A DNA stretch of 64,000 nucleotides, from assembly GCA_026182355.1 (NCBI GenBank), contig JAPFBL010000047.1, positions 1,967,481 through 2,031,480 of the forward strand, written 5' to 3'. The stretch is from Hermatobates lingyangjiaoensis. Its lineage: Eukaryota; Arthropoda; Insecta; Hemiptera; Hermatobatidae. The notes under the pieces are model-generated. The model had not been told where the DNA came from, searched no databases, and saw only the letters and a program-made list of their open reading frames with translations. Within the stretch, counting starts at the first letter, position 1, and every line of letters begins with the position of its first letter. A program made the translations under genes and the position numbers. Below are positions 1 to 10,560 of the stretch, one piece after another.

Positions 1-690
1 TAGATCATGATTAATTGGTGACAATGCAAGAACACTTATACAAATACTCTCTAGTTGCTTGAATTTCATTTTTGATAAAATAGTAGCGATAAATCACAAA
101 CATTCCCTTTAATTTCTCAATTTGACGACTTTGTTTTATGCATTTAATTTCTTATATTAATAACAAACATGTATATTTACATTGGTGTTATCTGTACATT
201 GTCTTAGTAAGTGATAAAACTTTGTTTTAACATTTTGATTTAAATTATCAATAACTTGACATTCGTGTGGCATATATTTTTCAGGTATTAATTTTCTTAT
301 TGCCGTACTCCAGAATAATCCGGTGAATAAAATTGTATGAAAATTGTAATTTATGTCATTATAAAAAAAAAAAAAAAAAATAAATAGCTCATCTCTGGTT
401 TATAGCTTATATAAAATAGTGACTCCATAAAAGCACGAAAGCTGGATGAGAAGGATTAAAGTTTAAGATAAATTCTCTCAGAGCAGTCTAACTTATTATA
501 TTTGGAGGAGAGTTTTAGTTAGGAAGGGGTTTTTGAGCAGGCTGATTTGTGCTTTGAATTAAATTGATATATATTAGGTTTATATCGTAGTAGCTACGAT
601 ATAAAAATTTTTACTTCCTTTATGAAGAAAAGGTGGATAAAGTACCTTTTTTCCTTTTTTTTTTTAAAAAAAAAAAACATAAATGCAGAA
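1..690. other. AT-rich stretch, nothing recognised
   Basis: No ORF of note, RNA gene or repeat end was recognised. It holds a poly-A run at about 362-379 and ends in a T-run/A-run near 646-676 just before the minisatellite. Confidence 0.6.
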
Positions 691-1663
691 AGAGTTTATT
701 GTTTTCATGTTGGTACAGCTAAATATGGTAGAGCAATATATTGTAGGTTTTATTTTTTATGTTGGTACAGCTAAATAATGGTAGAGCTAAGTATAGTTAG
801 TAGAGATTTTTTTTTCATGTGGTACAGCTAAATATGTAGAGCTAAGTATAGTTATAGAGTATTTTTTTCATGTTGTACAGCTAAATATGGTAGAGCTAAG
901 TATAGTTAGTAAGTTTTTTTTTCATGTTGAGTACAGCGATAAATATGGTAGAGCTAAGTATAGTTAGTAGAGTTTTTTTTTCATGTTGGTAACAGCTAAA
1001 TATGGTAGAGCTAAGTATAGTTAGTAGAGTTTATTTTTTCATGTTGGTACAGCTAAATATGGTAAGCTATATAGTTAGTAGATTTTTTTTTCATGTTGGT
1101 ACAGCTAAATATGGTAGAGCTAAGTATAGTTATACAGTTTTTTTTCATGTTGGTACAGCTAAATATGGTAGAGCTAAGTATATTAGTAGAGTTTTTTTTT
1201 CATGTTGGTACAGCTAAAATAGTAAGCTAAGTATAGTTAGTAGAGTTTATTGTTTTCATGTTGGTACAGCTAAATATGGTAGAGCTAAGTATAGTTAGTA
1301 GAGTTTTTTTTTTCATGTTGGTACAGCTAAATATGGTAGAGCTAAGTATAGTTAGTAGAGTTTTTTTTTCATGTTGGTACAGCTAAATATGGTAGAGCTA
1401 AGTATAGTTAGTAGAGTTTTTTTTTTCATGTTGGTACAGCTAAATATGGTAGAGCTAAGTATAGTTAGTAGAGTTTTTTTTTCATGTTGGTACAGTTAAA
1501 TATGGTAGAGCTAAGTATAGTTAGTAGAGTTTTTTTTTTCATGTTGGTACAGCTAAATATGGTAGAGCTAAGTATAGTTAGTAGAGTTTTTTTTTCATGT
1601 TGGTACAGCTAAATATGGTATAGCTAAATATAGTTAGTAGAGTTTTTTTTTTCATGTTGGTAG
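691..1663 (+). repeat. 57-bp minisatellite, about 18 units
   Basis: Tandem units each begin with CATGTTGGTACAGCTAAATA, continue through a TATGGTAGAGCTAAGTATAGTTAGTAGAG segment broken only by small changes, and end in a run of 7-10 T. The consensus unit is about 57 bp. Units after about 1257 are nearly identical. Units before about 1250 carry many single-base insertions and deletions. Short reading frames here are read-through of the repeat and not genes. Confidence 0.93.
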
Positions 1664-2340
1664 AGCAGAAGTAACGAAATGTTTAGCACTATAAAGCATC
1701 AGGCGACTCTGGAAAATGAGATACATACGCATAATAGATACATAATAGATGCATAAATCCTATGCTTTGACAACGTTTTCCCTGTTGTTTCAAGTAATTA
1801 ATACGGTTAGGAGGACATTAGCTGTTAAAATGGCATAATTATTGTATAAACATTTCTTTTAAAAACAATGATTTTTTTCACAATAATAAATGTTCAATGA
1901 GTAAATTCATTACTGCATGTTTCAAACAAAATGTTATATAAAAAACTTAGTTTGCATAAGTGTAAAGTTGTTCGTAACGTAAATGATTTCTTTGAATGAT
2001 TATTTAAAGCAAAGTGAAATTTTTGGGAAATATGCTAGGCGACACGCTCATGTCACCGGGAATGGTTAAATATGATGCCAAAAAGTTAAGTCAAATATAT
2101 ATTATTGCGACACTTCAATTTATGCGTCTAAAAGATTTTATGGAAACTTCAAATATTTTTGATGTGCCTAATATAGAATTTCTTGATTATTTCACCTTGT
2201 CTTCTGATCGTCTCCTAATGACGTTTCGAATGAAATATTCATTGTTTATGGAGTTTTTGTTTTGTATATAAAAGTAATACTTAAATGGTTGTGTACATTA
2301 TATATAAAATAATATAAGTGTTTTCTTATCTCGATCACAT
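1664..2340. other. Unique-looking DNA with one short unassigned ORF
   Basis: AT-rich. A frame on the plus strand is open from about 2014 to 2271 (first ATG near 2032, about 80 residues). It reads like ordinary amino-acid composition (acidic and hydrophobic, containing NIFDVPNIEFLDYF), but I recognise no family and see no splice or promoter context. It may be a decayed coding fragment or chance. Confidence 0.35.
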
Positions 2341-2365
2341 TTATAGAACCCTACTATTCTTTGTT

Positions 2366-2480
2366 ATCGAGGTTTGGTCTAGTTTCAAACAATACCTTAA
2401 AGATGTCTACAAATATAGACGAAACGTCGGATTAAATGTCTTGGATTCTTTGAAGCTAGACCAAATCGCGATGACAAGAA
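2366..2480 (+). mobile_element. Penelope-like terminal repeat fragment (hammerhead family 1)
   Basis: A left arm with GGTTTGGTCTAGTTTCAAA (about 2371-2389) and a right arm with TTTGAAGCTAGACCAAATCG (about 2449-2468) are inverted repeats enclosing the hammerhead-like motif at 2395-2434. The same arms and motif recur at 36106-36330. Attribution to PLE rests on similarity of organisation to the GIY-YIG-bearing element at 3.5-4.3 kb and on the known occurrence of hammerheads in PLE terminal repeats. Confidence 0.55.
2395..2434 (+). ncRNA. Degenerate hammerhead-like motif, family 1
   Basis: Helix II GTCTA/TAGAC, then GAAA, CG and TC are intact and match the copy at 36237-36276. The first core strand reads TTAAAGA instead of CTGAAGA, so C3 and G5 are changed. 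G5 is a core residue needed for the hammerhead fold, so this copy is probably inactive. Confidence 0.6.
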
Positions 2481-2521
2481 AAAATAATGTAAGATAATAC
2501 AATAATAGTGAAATAATGACG

Positions 2522-2556
2522 TAAATTTTCGGATAATCCGTCGTCAGGAGAAAAGA
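2522..2556 (-). ncRNA. Hammerhead-like motif, family 3 (left arm)
   Basis: On the minus strand: CTGACGA, one extra C, helix II GGA/TCC with loop TTA, GAAA, self-complementary AATT as helix III, then T at the H17 position. The 3' strand of helix I is lost at the element edge, so the fold is incomplete. Confidence 0.6.
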
Positions 2557-2636
2557 GAAAGGGAGACCAAGCACGCTGTAGACGCAACGGTTACTTACCG
2601 TTGCGTCTACAGCGTGCTTGGTCCTGGTCCTCTTTT

Positions 2637-2672
2637 CTCCTGAAGACGGATTACCCGAAAATTTGAGTCTGT
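2637..2672 (+). ncRNA. Hammerhead-like motif, family 3 (right arm)
   Basis: Helix I CTC (2637-2639) pairs with GAG (2665-2667). Core CTGAAGA is at 2640-2646, with extra C at 2647, GG/CC helix II around ATTA, GAAA at 2657-2660, helix III AATT and H17 = T2664. Helix II is short and imperfect. Confidence 0.6.
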
Positions 2673-3465
2673 AAGTGTGTTTCCTTACTCTGTGTGTTAC
2701 TGTTCTTGAATTTTGATAGGTGTGATTGTTAAAGAAAAAGAAACAAATGAAACAGAATCGGCGATAGATAAAGTTAAAGAACTACAACGCATACACTGAA
2801 CCGTGCCACCAGCAATATTGGGAGGCTTAGAAAAAGAAATATGTAAACAGATAGGACCTCTTTGGAGGTCTACGGTAAGAGACGGAAAGGGTTTTCTAAA
2901 AGATATAATAAATAATAAGTACACTAGGAATAAGACTGTATAGAAAAATAAAAAAAAAAAACAAATATTTGAATTAAACTAATGAAATCTATTAGAAATT
3001 AATATTTGTCCCACATTAGATAGTTGAGTATATTGATACAAAGAAATACAGATGGGATAGTCAAATATCAAACTAAAAATGAAAACATTGAGGTTCTTGT
3101 GATATATAGTTTTATAAATATGTGCCTTGAAAGTAAATGAAATTATGTTGATTTTACGAATTTAAAGAAAATATAAGGACTAAAGACATCAAAGTGCAAA
3201 GGTATCCATCCATGTTAATTGTATAATGAAGAAAAGGAGAAATAATGAAGGTAACGATAACATTTCGAAATAAAATCAGTTAGAAGTTCCTTAATGGCTT
3301 TAATAAAAAACGTAAAGCTTTCCACTCGTCACGAACATGGTGTAATTCGCCTTTGAACGGTGTAACGGTTGAACTGAAGATTGGAGTCTATAAGTCTCCG
3401 TCTTTCGATGGCTTGTTCTTAAGTTTTGTTTTGAACATTTATTTCTTCGATATCGTATAGTATTT
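2673..3465. other. AT-rich stretch, nothing recognised
   Basis: Only short incidental open frames and A-runs are seen (for example about 2945-2960). No repeat boundary, RNA gene or conserved peptide was found. Confidence 0.55.
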
Positions 3466-3518
3466 AATATATATATATATATATATATGATTAAACCACA
3501 ATAAGAATGGGAAAACAA

Positions 3519-3561
3519 GACTAAGATCTTTCAACCGTAACAAGCGGTCTTCGTCAGAGTC
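3519..3561 (-). ncRNA. Hammerhead-like ribozyme motif, family 2, intact core
   Basis: This is the exact reverse complement of the motif at 4229-4271. On the minus strand: helix I GACT/AGTC, core CTGACGA, one inserted A, helix II GACCG/CGGTT with a 7-nt loop, GAAA, palindromic helix III AGATCT, H17 = T. All core positions match the hammerhead consensus apart from the inserted nucleotide. Confidence 0.75.
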
Positions 3562-3730
3562 AAAAACCCAACTGAACACTAGATGCAGAAAACATCTGGT
3601 GAGGAGTTGAGAAGAGTGGGAGGGAAGAGTGGTATTTTAAAAGGGTGAAAGCACAGGAAAGGACTAATGTCCAGAAAGGGATGTTTGGGGAAACAAAGGA
3701 GTACAGTAAGAAAAAGTAAAAAACTGTCCG

Positions 3731-4185
3731 CTAGCTGTCAACCCTCTTTGAAGAGGCTATTGCCCTCGTGACGAAAGTATCAAGTTTGAAGAGACCGTTA
3801 CTAATGTTTATAATATTAGATCTATTAAATTTAATTAGAGACGATTCAATAATATTTCTTAACAACATTGATTTTTCATAGGTAATAAATTTAGCTCCTG
3901 TCCAATCAATATGATGATTTTCATTTTTTATATGCAAGAATAAGGCACTACTTTTTTCCTGTCTACTTACGTTATATTGGTGTTGTTTTACACGTGTCTT
4001 TAATGATTTACCAGTTTGACCAATATAGATTTTATGGCAATTTTTGCACGGAATTTTATAAATACCAGCGGACTCCAATTCGTTTGGAGAGTTTTTTTAT
4101 TAACATATTACCCACGTTATTACGATTAGAAAACACTATATTAAAATCAAGTTGTTTGGCTAATCTTGGAAGTGTTCAGTTGGGT
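3731..4185 (-). pseudogene. PLE polyprotein C-terminus with GIY-YIG endonuclease (frameshifted)
   Basis: The minus frame from 4090 to 3731 encodes ESAGIYKIPCKNCHKIYIGQ followed by TGKSLKTRVKQH. This shows the GIY and YIG signature, the cysteine pair between them, and the TG..K.R...H stretch typical of PLE endonucleases. Farther upstream, in another minus frame from about 4185 to 4095, LPRLAKQLDFNIVFSNRNN resembles the linker between the RT and GIY-YIG domains of PLEs. The frames meet near 4090, which implies one indel. In the family this domain nicks target DNA for insertion. The copy lacks RT and is not functional by itself. Confidence 0.85.
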
Positions 4186-4228
4186 ATCTAGTGGGTATCT
4201 TGGCTATCTAGTGTTCAGTTGGGTTTTT

Positions 4229-4271
4229 GACTCTGACGAAGACCGCTTGTTACGGTTGAAAGATCTTAGTC
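4229..4271 (+). ncRNA. Hammerhead-like ribozyme motif, family 2, intact core
   Basis: Helix I is GACT 4229-4232 with AGTC 4268-4271. Core CTGACGA is at 4233-4239, with inserted A at 4240. Helix II is GACCG 4241-4245 with CGGTT 4253-4257. GAAA is at 4258-4261. Helix III AGA/TCT (4261-4266) is palindromic with no loop, so it could only form well between two RNA copies. H17 = T4267. This matches the dimeric hammerheads known from PLE terminal repeats. Confidence 0.75.
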
Positions 4272-4361
4272 TTGTTTTCCCATTCTTATTGTGGTTTAAT
4301 CATTGATTGTTGTTTCACGTGTTTATGTGAAATCTTTATATATATATATATATATATATAT

Positions 4362-5484
4362 TCAAGAAGTCACAATTAAACAAGTGATAGAAATTAATAA
4401 AACAAGAAGTCACAAGAAAAAAAAATAAAAAACAAAAAAAAAATGTTTTCGGTATTTTACACCATATCATTGGTCTTTCTGATGTAGTTCAAAGGTCTCA
4501 GACCATATTTTTCTTGATTCTGAATATTCCTTGAGCCTTTTCTTTTGATTATTTGAGGAGTGAATAAACGATTGTAAAGGTACTCAAAAAAAGAATGACC
4601 AAAATTTACATTCTCGAATTGTTGGTTCCCACCATTTTCAGTATAAGGAAAATGATAGACCTAGCGGACCGCTGTAGAAAGATTGGCTAGACTGCTTATA
4701 ACCGTATTTGCTTCAGTGTGCTAGCTATCCCTCTATTTCTTCTCCTAACGATGGTTGAAACTGAAAACTTCAGACTGTATGTGTATTAATTTTTTATTAT
4801 ATGTTTTTATAAAAGTATGTTTTTTATCATATTTTTATAAAAATATGTATATTAAGATACATAAAAACTAATTGATATTTGGCGCAAATAAAAAAAAGAA
4901 AAGATTTTTATTGACATGGATAATGTCAATAAAACGATATTGACATCATAATGATGTAGTATTTATATTTATTCTAGTACCATGATTGATATTCTCATTA
5001 GTTTATTAAAGTTTAATTTAAATAATGCTATATATTTGGATGTAGAAGGGAAAGTGCTTGTTGAGATCAAAATGAGAGAGATGCGGACTAAGTTTAACTG
5101 CAGGCCATTTCAGAGATGCCTATTCATCTCAGACCACTTTCAACACCGCAGAAAAGGCAACAGACTGATGTTGGCTGTCCAACTTGACGTAATTTATCTT
5201 ATTCATATTGGAAACGCACAGTAAGCAAAAAAAAAATTGGAAATATAAAATCTTGATTGTGCATAGTTGTCCATCTTGACTATTTGTAAAATACATAAAG
5301 TTTGATAAAATGAAAACTCCGTTCAATTACTTCTTTTATTTTATTACTAATAAATTTATTCTAATTACTAATTTTATTCTTATTAATATTACTAAGTTCA
5401 AATATTTTATTACTTATATAAAGAAATGAGTAATATCAAAGAAAACAGTAGAGAAAAGGGGAACTGTATATTATTATTCAACCT
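4362..5484. other. AT-rich stretch, nothing recognised
   Basis: Contains A-runs (about 4418-4443) and short incidental frames such as 4982-5224. No family resemblance, tRNA or repeat end was found. Confidence 0.5.
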
Positions 5485-5835
5485 TACTACAAATAATTAG
5501 GGGCCAGGCTAGCTCAGTGGTTACGTGCTCGCCTCTGAACTGATAGGACCGGGGTTCGATCCTCACCTGGCCCTCGATTTATTGACGCGGGAGGTGAATA
5601 AATCTGAGCGCGTCGTCCCTCGGAGAAGGACGTTAAACCGTCGGTCCCGAGCCTGTACGATGTCAGGTACTCGTTAAAGATGCCTACTCTAAATACATTT
5701 GAGTTAGGCAAAATTTAGGACTCCCACTGTAGAATCAATCTTCATTGTGTGGTATCACAAAGGGCCAATGATCACAAAGGGCCTACGTGTATTCCCTTCT
5801 GGAACTGCCACTGCAACCTAACCTACTACAAATAA
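5485..5835 (+). mobile_element. tRNA-derived SINE with target-site duplication
   Basis: The head starts at about 5501. It has an A box TAGCTCAGTGG (5510-5520) and a perfect B box GGTTCGATCC (5553-5562), the internal RNA polymerase III promoter of tRNA-like SINEs. The body contains GGACGTTAAACCGTCGGTCC (about 5629-5648) and ends near 5823. A 12-bp duplication TACTACAAATAA flanks it (about 5485-5496 and 5824-5835). The same family occurs at 11.9, 22.1, 25.2, 45.8 and 47.7 kb. This is the least diverged copy. SINEs rely on LINE enzymes to move. Confidence 0.88.
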
Positions 5836-7015
5836 ACACAATGGGATATTGACTGGCCGACCTCCTACTAGGTCTACGGTTTAAATACTACCATAGGATC
5901 CGTGAGGATTCAATCGTCCCCCTCCGAAGAGGGAAAATTTCCCGTTACCCCGGGAGCAGGGGTTGCAATGATATTTGGCCATCCGGGCCCCACTGTGGGA
6001 AGTCTTGATATAAGGAACGTAAGTGAATAGAGAGATTAAAACCTCTCGTTGGCTATCCCCACCTGGCCAATAAGATGATAAATGTAGAGGAGATCTTGTC
6101 CCACTCTGTTGTTAGATATAATGCTCGAAGGGGGTTACCATTCATTCCCACCTTGTGTCTATCAAAGCCAAAAGGATAAGCAACTACCAGTATTCCAGCC
6201 CACTTAGCTGAGATCGTGTCCGTTCCTACTGGTTAAGGTTGAGGCTCTAGCTCCCCTAGCTGCTAAGCAGGCATCCACCCGAGAGGAGACTGCTCCTCAC
6301 GCATCGACCAGAAGGGTCTACCCAACCTGGGTGAGAACCACAGCCACTACGAGTCCGACCTCAAGGGCGGGCTGGAGAGAAACTCTCCATGGGCCCCCGC
6401 CGCCCGTAGTACCGACTTATTTTAAGAGTTTCAGATTAAACTCCGGACTGAGGTCCTACTGAACCTGCTCAGCTGCAGGTAGGGTCAGTGGCCCTTATAG
6501 CCCCCGGTGAAACCTTGCGCAGGAAGACCAATGCAGCTTGCACCACGGCTGCATGGCCCCGGGTAGTGGCACTAATGTAGCCCCGGTTCAAAAACCATGA
6601 GGATATTAAGCCATGCAACCTTATGAGTAAGACTGATGGCAAGTAAGACATATATGGCAAGAGGCGAGCGGATGAGTGACAGTTTGGAAGACCCACCACA
6701 AGTGGTGCTGCACAAAGCTACCATTTTGACACTCTGTTGGAAATCCTTTTAAACTCGCCAAGCGAGAGGCTACAATCCCGTACCGCCCAACGGGTCCAAG
6801 TAGTGCCCGTTGGAACAGCCCTCCCTGTACTGTTTGCTTGCGCTGTGCAGCCTACACAATTACCACCTCTGCGACGGGGACGCGAGTACTAGATACATCC
6901 ACCTCGAGAGGCAGTTAGAGGCAATAGGATATTGTGGAAATAGTCTCCGGGCTCCAAAAGATTTGAAAGATCCAAATCTTCTGCTACGGAACCACTGACT
7001 CCCTTTGTACTGTGT
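5836..7015. mobile_element. GC-rich repeat-like block of unknown class
   Basis: Base composition is sharply richer in G and C than the flanks. Frames are short and broken. Blocks rich in CCCGG, GGGCC and ACCGCCCAACGGG-type words suggest a structured noncoding region such as a non-LTR 5' region or a decayed transposon. I recognise no protein motif. It directly follows the SINE duplication and ends where the AT-rich background resumes at about 7015. Confidence 0.4.
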
Positions 7016-7790
7016 GTTCAGACACACGCATAGGGGATAAATTATTTTTACTAGTTATATTTCGATATCAGGTCAGACATTCTACCACAAATTTTTACTT
7101 ACAAACCATTAATATAAAAGCCTTTTGTTTTTGTCTGACGATGAAAAAAATGAATATACTATATTTTTATTGCAATTATTTTAGAATATGTTATATACTC
7201 CACGAAAAACTTTAGACCAAACATTTTGGCCTAGTTGATCGTTGTTATTGCTTCCAGATGTTTATAAATGTTGCATTATAGGCCTTTAGTACTATTAATA
7301 CAGTTTTATTATTAATGGTAATCCGTAACTGGAACAGATAGTAGCAACACTATTCTCGAAATTACAATGTTTTCACTGTAGGCAATCATTTATTATATTG
7401 CTTTTATTCCCGCTAAAAATTGTTTTTGAGGGGCAGTATTTCCGCCAATATATATATATATAATGGCTTATGTTAAAAATGTTTTAATTACTTGAAAAAA
7501 ATATTAAACTTTTGGTAAAAATTAGATGAAACGTAAAAATAGTAAGCATTTTCGTATATAGACCAAAATCAAAAATTTGAAAAAAATCGGACTAAATTTG
7601 ACCTAAAATAAGTTGTGTTGTAAAAATAATGTAAGTGACTACTAAAATATTAGCAAATGTCATAATTTGAAGTTACTTGTATTAGCACCGCTATGAAACA
7701 CTCCTAAAAAGATGTATCAAATCAATAAAGAATTATTTATTTTCATTTGATTTAAAATATATAACATTTAATTGATGATGCAGCCATTGC
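7016..7790. other. AT-rich stretch with a short (TA)n
   Basis: No coding or RNA signature was seen. A (TA)n tract lies at about 7447-7461. Confidence 0.5.
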
Positions 7791-7842
7791 GAAACCGGTC
7801 GGGCAACTTCACCAGCAATAGACGAGGTATGACGGTTAATAA
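7791..7842 (-). mobile_element. Fragment of a small TIR element
   Basis: ACGAGGTATGACGG at about 7823-7836 matches the terminal inverted repeat of the element at 30178-30381 (CATACCTCGT inverted) and the left-end copy at 46317. Only one end is visible here. Confidence 0.4.
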
Positions 7843-9655
7843 TGATATATTAATTAATTTGTATTTAGGTGGTGGACCTAAGTATTAGAACAATATCAAG
7901 AAAACCCACATTAAGATTTTCAAATAGCCTAATTATATGTAATAAATTTATATAAACAGTATTCACGTAATGATTGCATCTCATGTAACGCTTTGTAAGT
8001 ACTCATTTTTTTCTCCACAATTTTCTTAGACTTTCCAAATATGATTATCTGTAGTCTTGAAATCAGTGAGGCCTTTGAAGCAGCTTATTTGGCCCTACCC
8101 TTAGAGGTGAAATGAAAAAAAATATGAAATAAAAGAGGGAATAAATGTGCTTCATTTTGAGAAAGCACATTATTTAATAAAAATTTTTCCCCTTTATATT
8201 TGAACTGATTACATCTTTTTTTCTCTCATTCTAAGAAAAAATATGAAGTTTATTTATTGAGCCAAGTAATTTGAAATATTTTTTTATGAATAATTTATTG
8301 AAAATTAAATTTTTAAGGGAAAGACTGTTATTTGAAGATTTATTAAATTACAGTCAACAGCTATTGAGTATACTGTGAAATACAGGGGCTATAGTAAACC
8401 AAACCTCCCTACCAAACAGTATTTTGTATCTAAAAACAGTTCATTAGTATAAAATTGTTTTGATTATTCACCATGGTAGAAATATTTCAATGTTAGGAAA
8501 GGAAATCATACTGGTTTAATATGTGAATAGGCAATTATTAAGAAACTTTTAGTAATATTTGGGTATAATTTAATTAAATTCGCACTGAAGGATCTGTGCA
8601 CATGTGCAGCTGTGGTGGCTGCAAATGTCTAAAGTATTTCAGTTTTTGAATAAGCTAAAGTTTGGAGGATTGAAAGCCTTCAAACCCTTTACTGTCAGTG
8701 CCAATCAAGCAAGACTTATAGTTAGTAAGAAGAGGATTACAGTAACAGTGAGATGAGAATGTACCATCTTCTATAGTTGATTTCTGATCTTGTCTTTCCT
8801 TCCAGAATGAAGCTGAACGTTCTTAGTGGTTCATCCAATTTTGTTCTGAACACACACACACACACATACTCGCCAAACAAACACTCAAACTCATGTCCAC
8901 ACACCAAACACTCATTTTTTTAATAATAACAGTGAACAATCATAATGAATTGAATCTCAAACTCAATATATGCACCATTAATGTTTTACAGTTTTATTTT
9001 CTTTAATATTCCTTAATAATGAAGAAAATAAGACTGTAAAATCAAGACTTATACTTGATTACAATGAAAACTACAAATTGCAGCATATTTTACTCATCTC
9101 TGTTGATTATATGACACAGACTTTTGCATAGCATTAAGTTGTCATTGTTATACTGATGATTAAAAAAGTAGGTTAAGATAAGGCATGTGACCTGCTAGGC
9201 ACGGGCCAGTAACCCGCACGATAGTGTCAGCGCAGTCGCCAAAGGCTCAGTCACATTTCGTACGACCAAAACATCATTATGATATGTTTGTTTTTAACAA
9301 ATAATAACATCCGAAGAAAGTAATGGAGATGTACTTACCAGCAATGGACATTCCATATAACCTTGGTATGAGATAATATGATATTTTTCTTATAATGATA
9401 GAATAATTTTATTATGGTGTCTTTAATTATTTATAAACATCAACAAAATGTGTATTCATTATACATACACATAATAAAAATGGAGTTTCATTACTTTGTC
9501 AATATACAAATTATCTGTATCACATTATTATAAATTTGTTTTGTTACTTTCTTAATGTGATGAATGAGAATATAAATATTTATTAATGTATGAGTAACAT
9601 ACCTGGAACTTGACTGAGAATATCCATAGTTTGTTAGAACAACACCAGCTAATTG
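7843..9655. other. AT-rich stretch; (CA)n microsatellite
   Basis: A short (AC)n tract is at about 8851-8867. A slightly GC-richer patch at 9195-9260 carries an inverted CGGG/CCCG arrangement with CCTAG on the minus strand, which faintly resembles a Helitron 3' end, but the base after it is not T. No gene was seen. Confidence 0.45.
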
Positions 9656-9656
9656 A

Positions 9657-9779
9657 GATTTAACTCTGACGAAGAAAGTTTATTACGATTGATCATAGTG
9701 TCTTTTCTCATTTCGTACTTTGGTTTGGACGTTAATTTATACATCACGTGTTTATGGTGAAATCTTGTTTCATATATAT

Positions 9780-9835
<56 letters not shown>
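9657..9835 (+). mobile_element. Decayed PLE terminal repeat (family 2) with (TA)n
   Basis: CTCTGACGAAGA at about 9664-9675 and the downstream CACGTGTTTATGGTGAAATC (about 9746-9765) match the family 2 repeat at 4233-4330, followed directly by (TA)n at about 9775-9833. Helix II and the GAAA strand have decayed, so no working hammerhead is expected. Confidence 0.6.
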
Positions 9836-9838
<3 letters not shown>

Positions 9839-10560
9839 TAGAATAATTATAAAATGTTATAATCATCTTTTAGACTGACAAAAACAACACATTAAAATCT
9901 ATCATGCTTCATTTTTTGAATAAAATCATTTTTCTTTATGCTAAATCACTGAGAGAATTTATATGGTTATATATTCTTTTTTTTATATTGAGATTTTTAT
10001 AACGGGTTCCTTTTCCTTCCACTTCAACGTCAGTTGCAGATAATTCTAACGTAGTTGAAAGTATTCTTTATGAAATAGATTATGTATATATTCCGTAATC
10101 ATATATTGTGCATTTATTTCGCATTAATCGAAACAACGATGTTATCATCAAAATTATAAAGTACAGTTCCATTTTAAGAATATTTAGGTTAATGCTATTT
10201 ATTTAACAATCGTGAATCACGAAAATTATTACAAAGTATTATTATTACTGTGAACTTATATGTCATTAATAAAACTGCAGCTTAGGGATGCTATCAGATT
10301 TTTAACTCCAAAAAAAAAAAATAAATAAAATGTCACTCAAATTGATCAATGATACATATTTATAACCAATTGAACTTATTAATTATCGATGGGTCATTGA
10401 ATACAACGTAATAACAGCAATTATAGTATTGCAGTATTAAAATTACATACAATATAACGTAAAATAGCATTTACTACCGCTAAAAAATAAAATATTTGGG
10501 AAGTTGGCATATTTTATTGGTATTTTTTAATAGTAGGTACTACTATTGTTATTATTTGGG
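9836..10560. other. AT-rich stretch, nothing recognised
   Basis: Poly-A at about 10310-10330. No conserved peptide, RNA gene or element boundary was seen. Confidence 0.5.

Larger units (their letters stand above)
2521..2672. mobile_element. Hairpin-forming PLE-type repeat (hammerhead family 3)
   Basis: Two arms (about 2525-2590 and 2600-2662) are near-perfect inverted repeats around a centre at about 2592-2598. The inner arm carries CGCAACGG and GCGTGCTTGG segments that recur at 32280-32325. Each outer arm carries a hammerhead-like motif. There is no coding capacity, so this looks like a non-autonomous snap-back derivative. Confidence 0.6.
3466..4361 (-). mobile_element. Truncated Penelope-like element with inverted hammerhead ends
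   Basis: The order is (TA)n at 3466-3489, a minus-strand hammerhead repeat (3490-3575), the GIY-YIG endonuclease end of a PLE polyprotein on the minus strand (3731 to about 4185), a plus-strand hammerhead repeat (4212-4330) and (TA)n at about 4336-4361. The two terminal repeats are inverted copies of each other, sharing the hammerhead and a segment ending near an ACGTG/CACGTG motif. Most of the reverse transcriptase is missing, so the copy is 5'-truncated. An inverted partial terminal copy is a known PLE insertion outcome. Confidence 0.8.

Noticed and set aside
1002..1217. 71-residue ORF with a repeated FFHVGTAKYGRAKY motif
   Set aside because: It is translation of the 57-bp minisatellite. 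The frame depends on indels in the noisy left half.
691..1663. CRISPR-like array
   Set aside because: Units are contiguous repeats without unique spacers, and the window is eukaryotic.
5501..5575. A functional tRNA gene
   Set aside because: A and B boxes are good, but the acceptor stem does not close and the sequence continues into a repeated SINE body with target duplication.
9195..9260. Fourth Helitron 3' end
   Set aside because: Hairpin and CTAG can be drawn on the minus strand, but the following base is C instead of T and the stem is weak.
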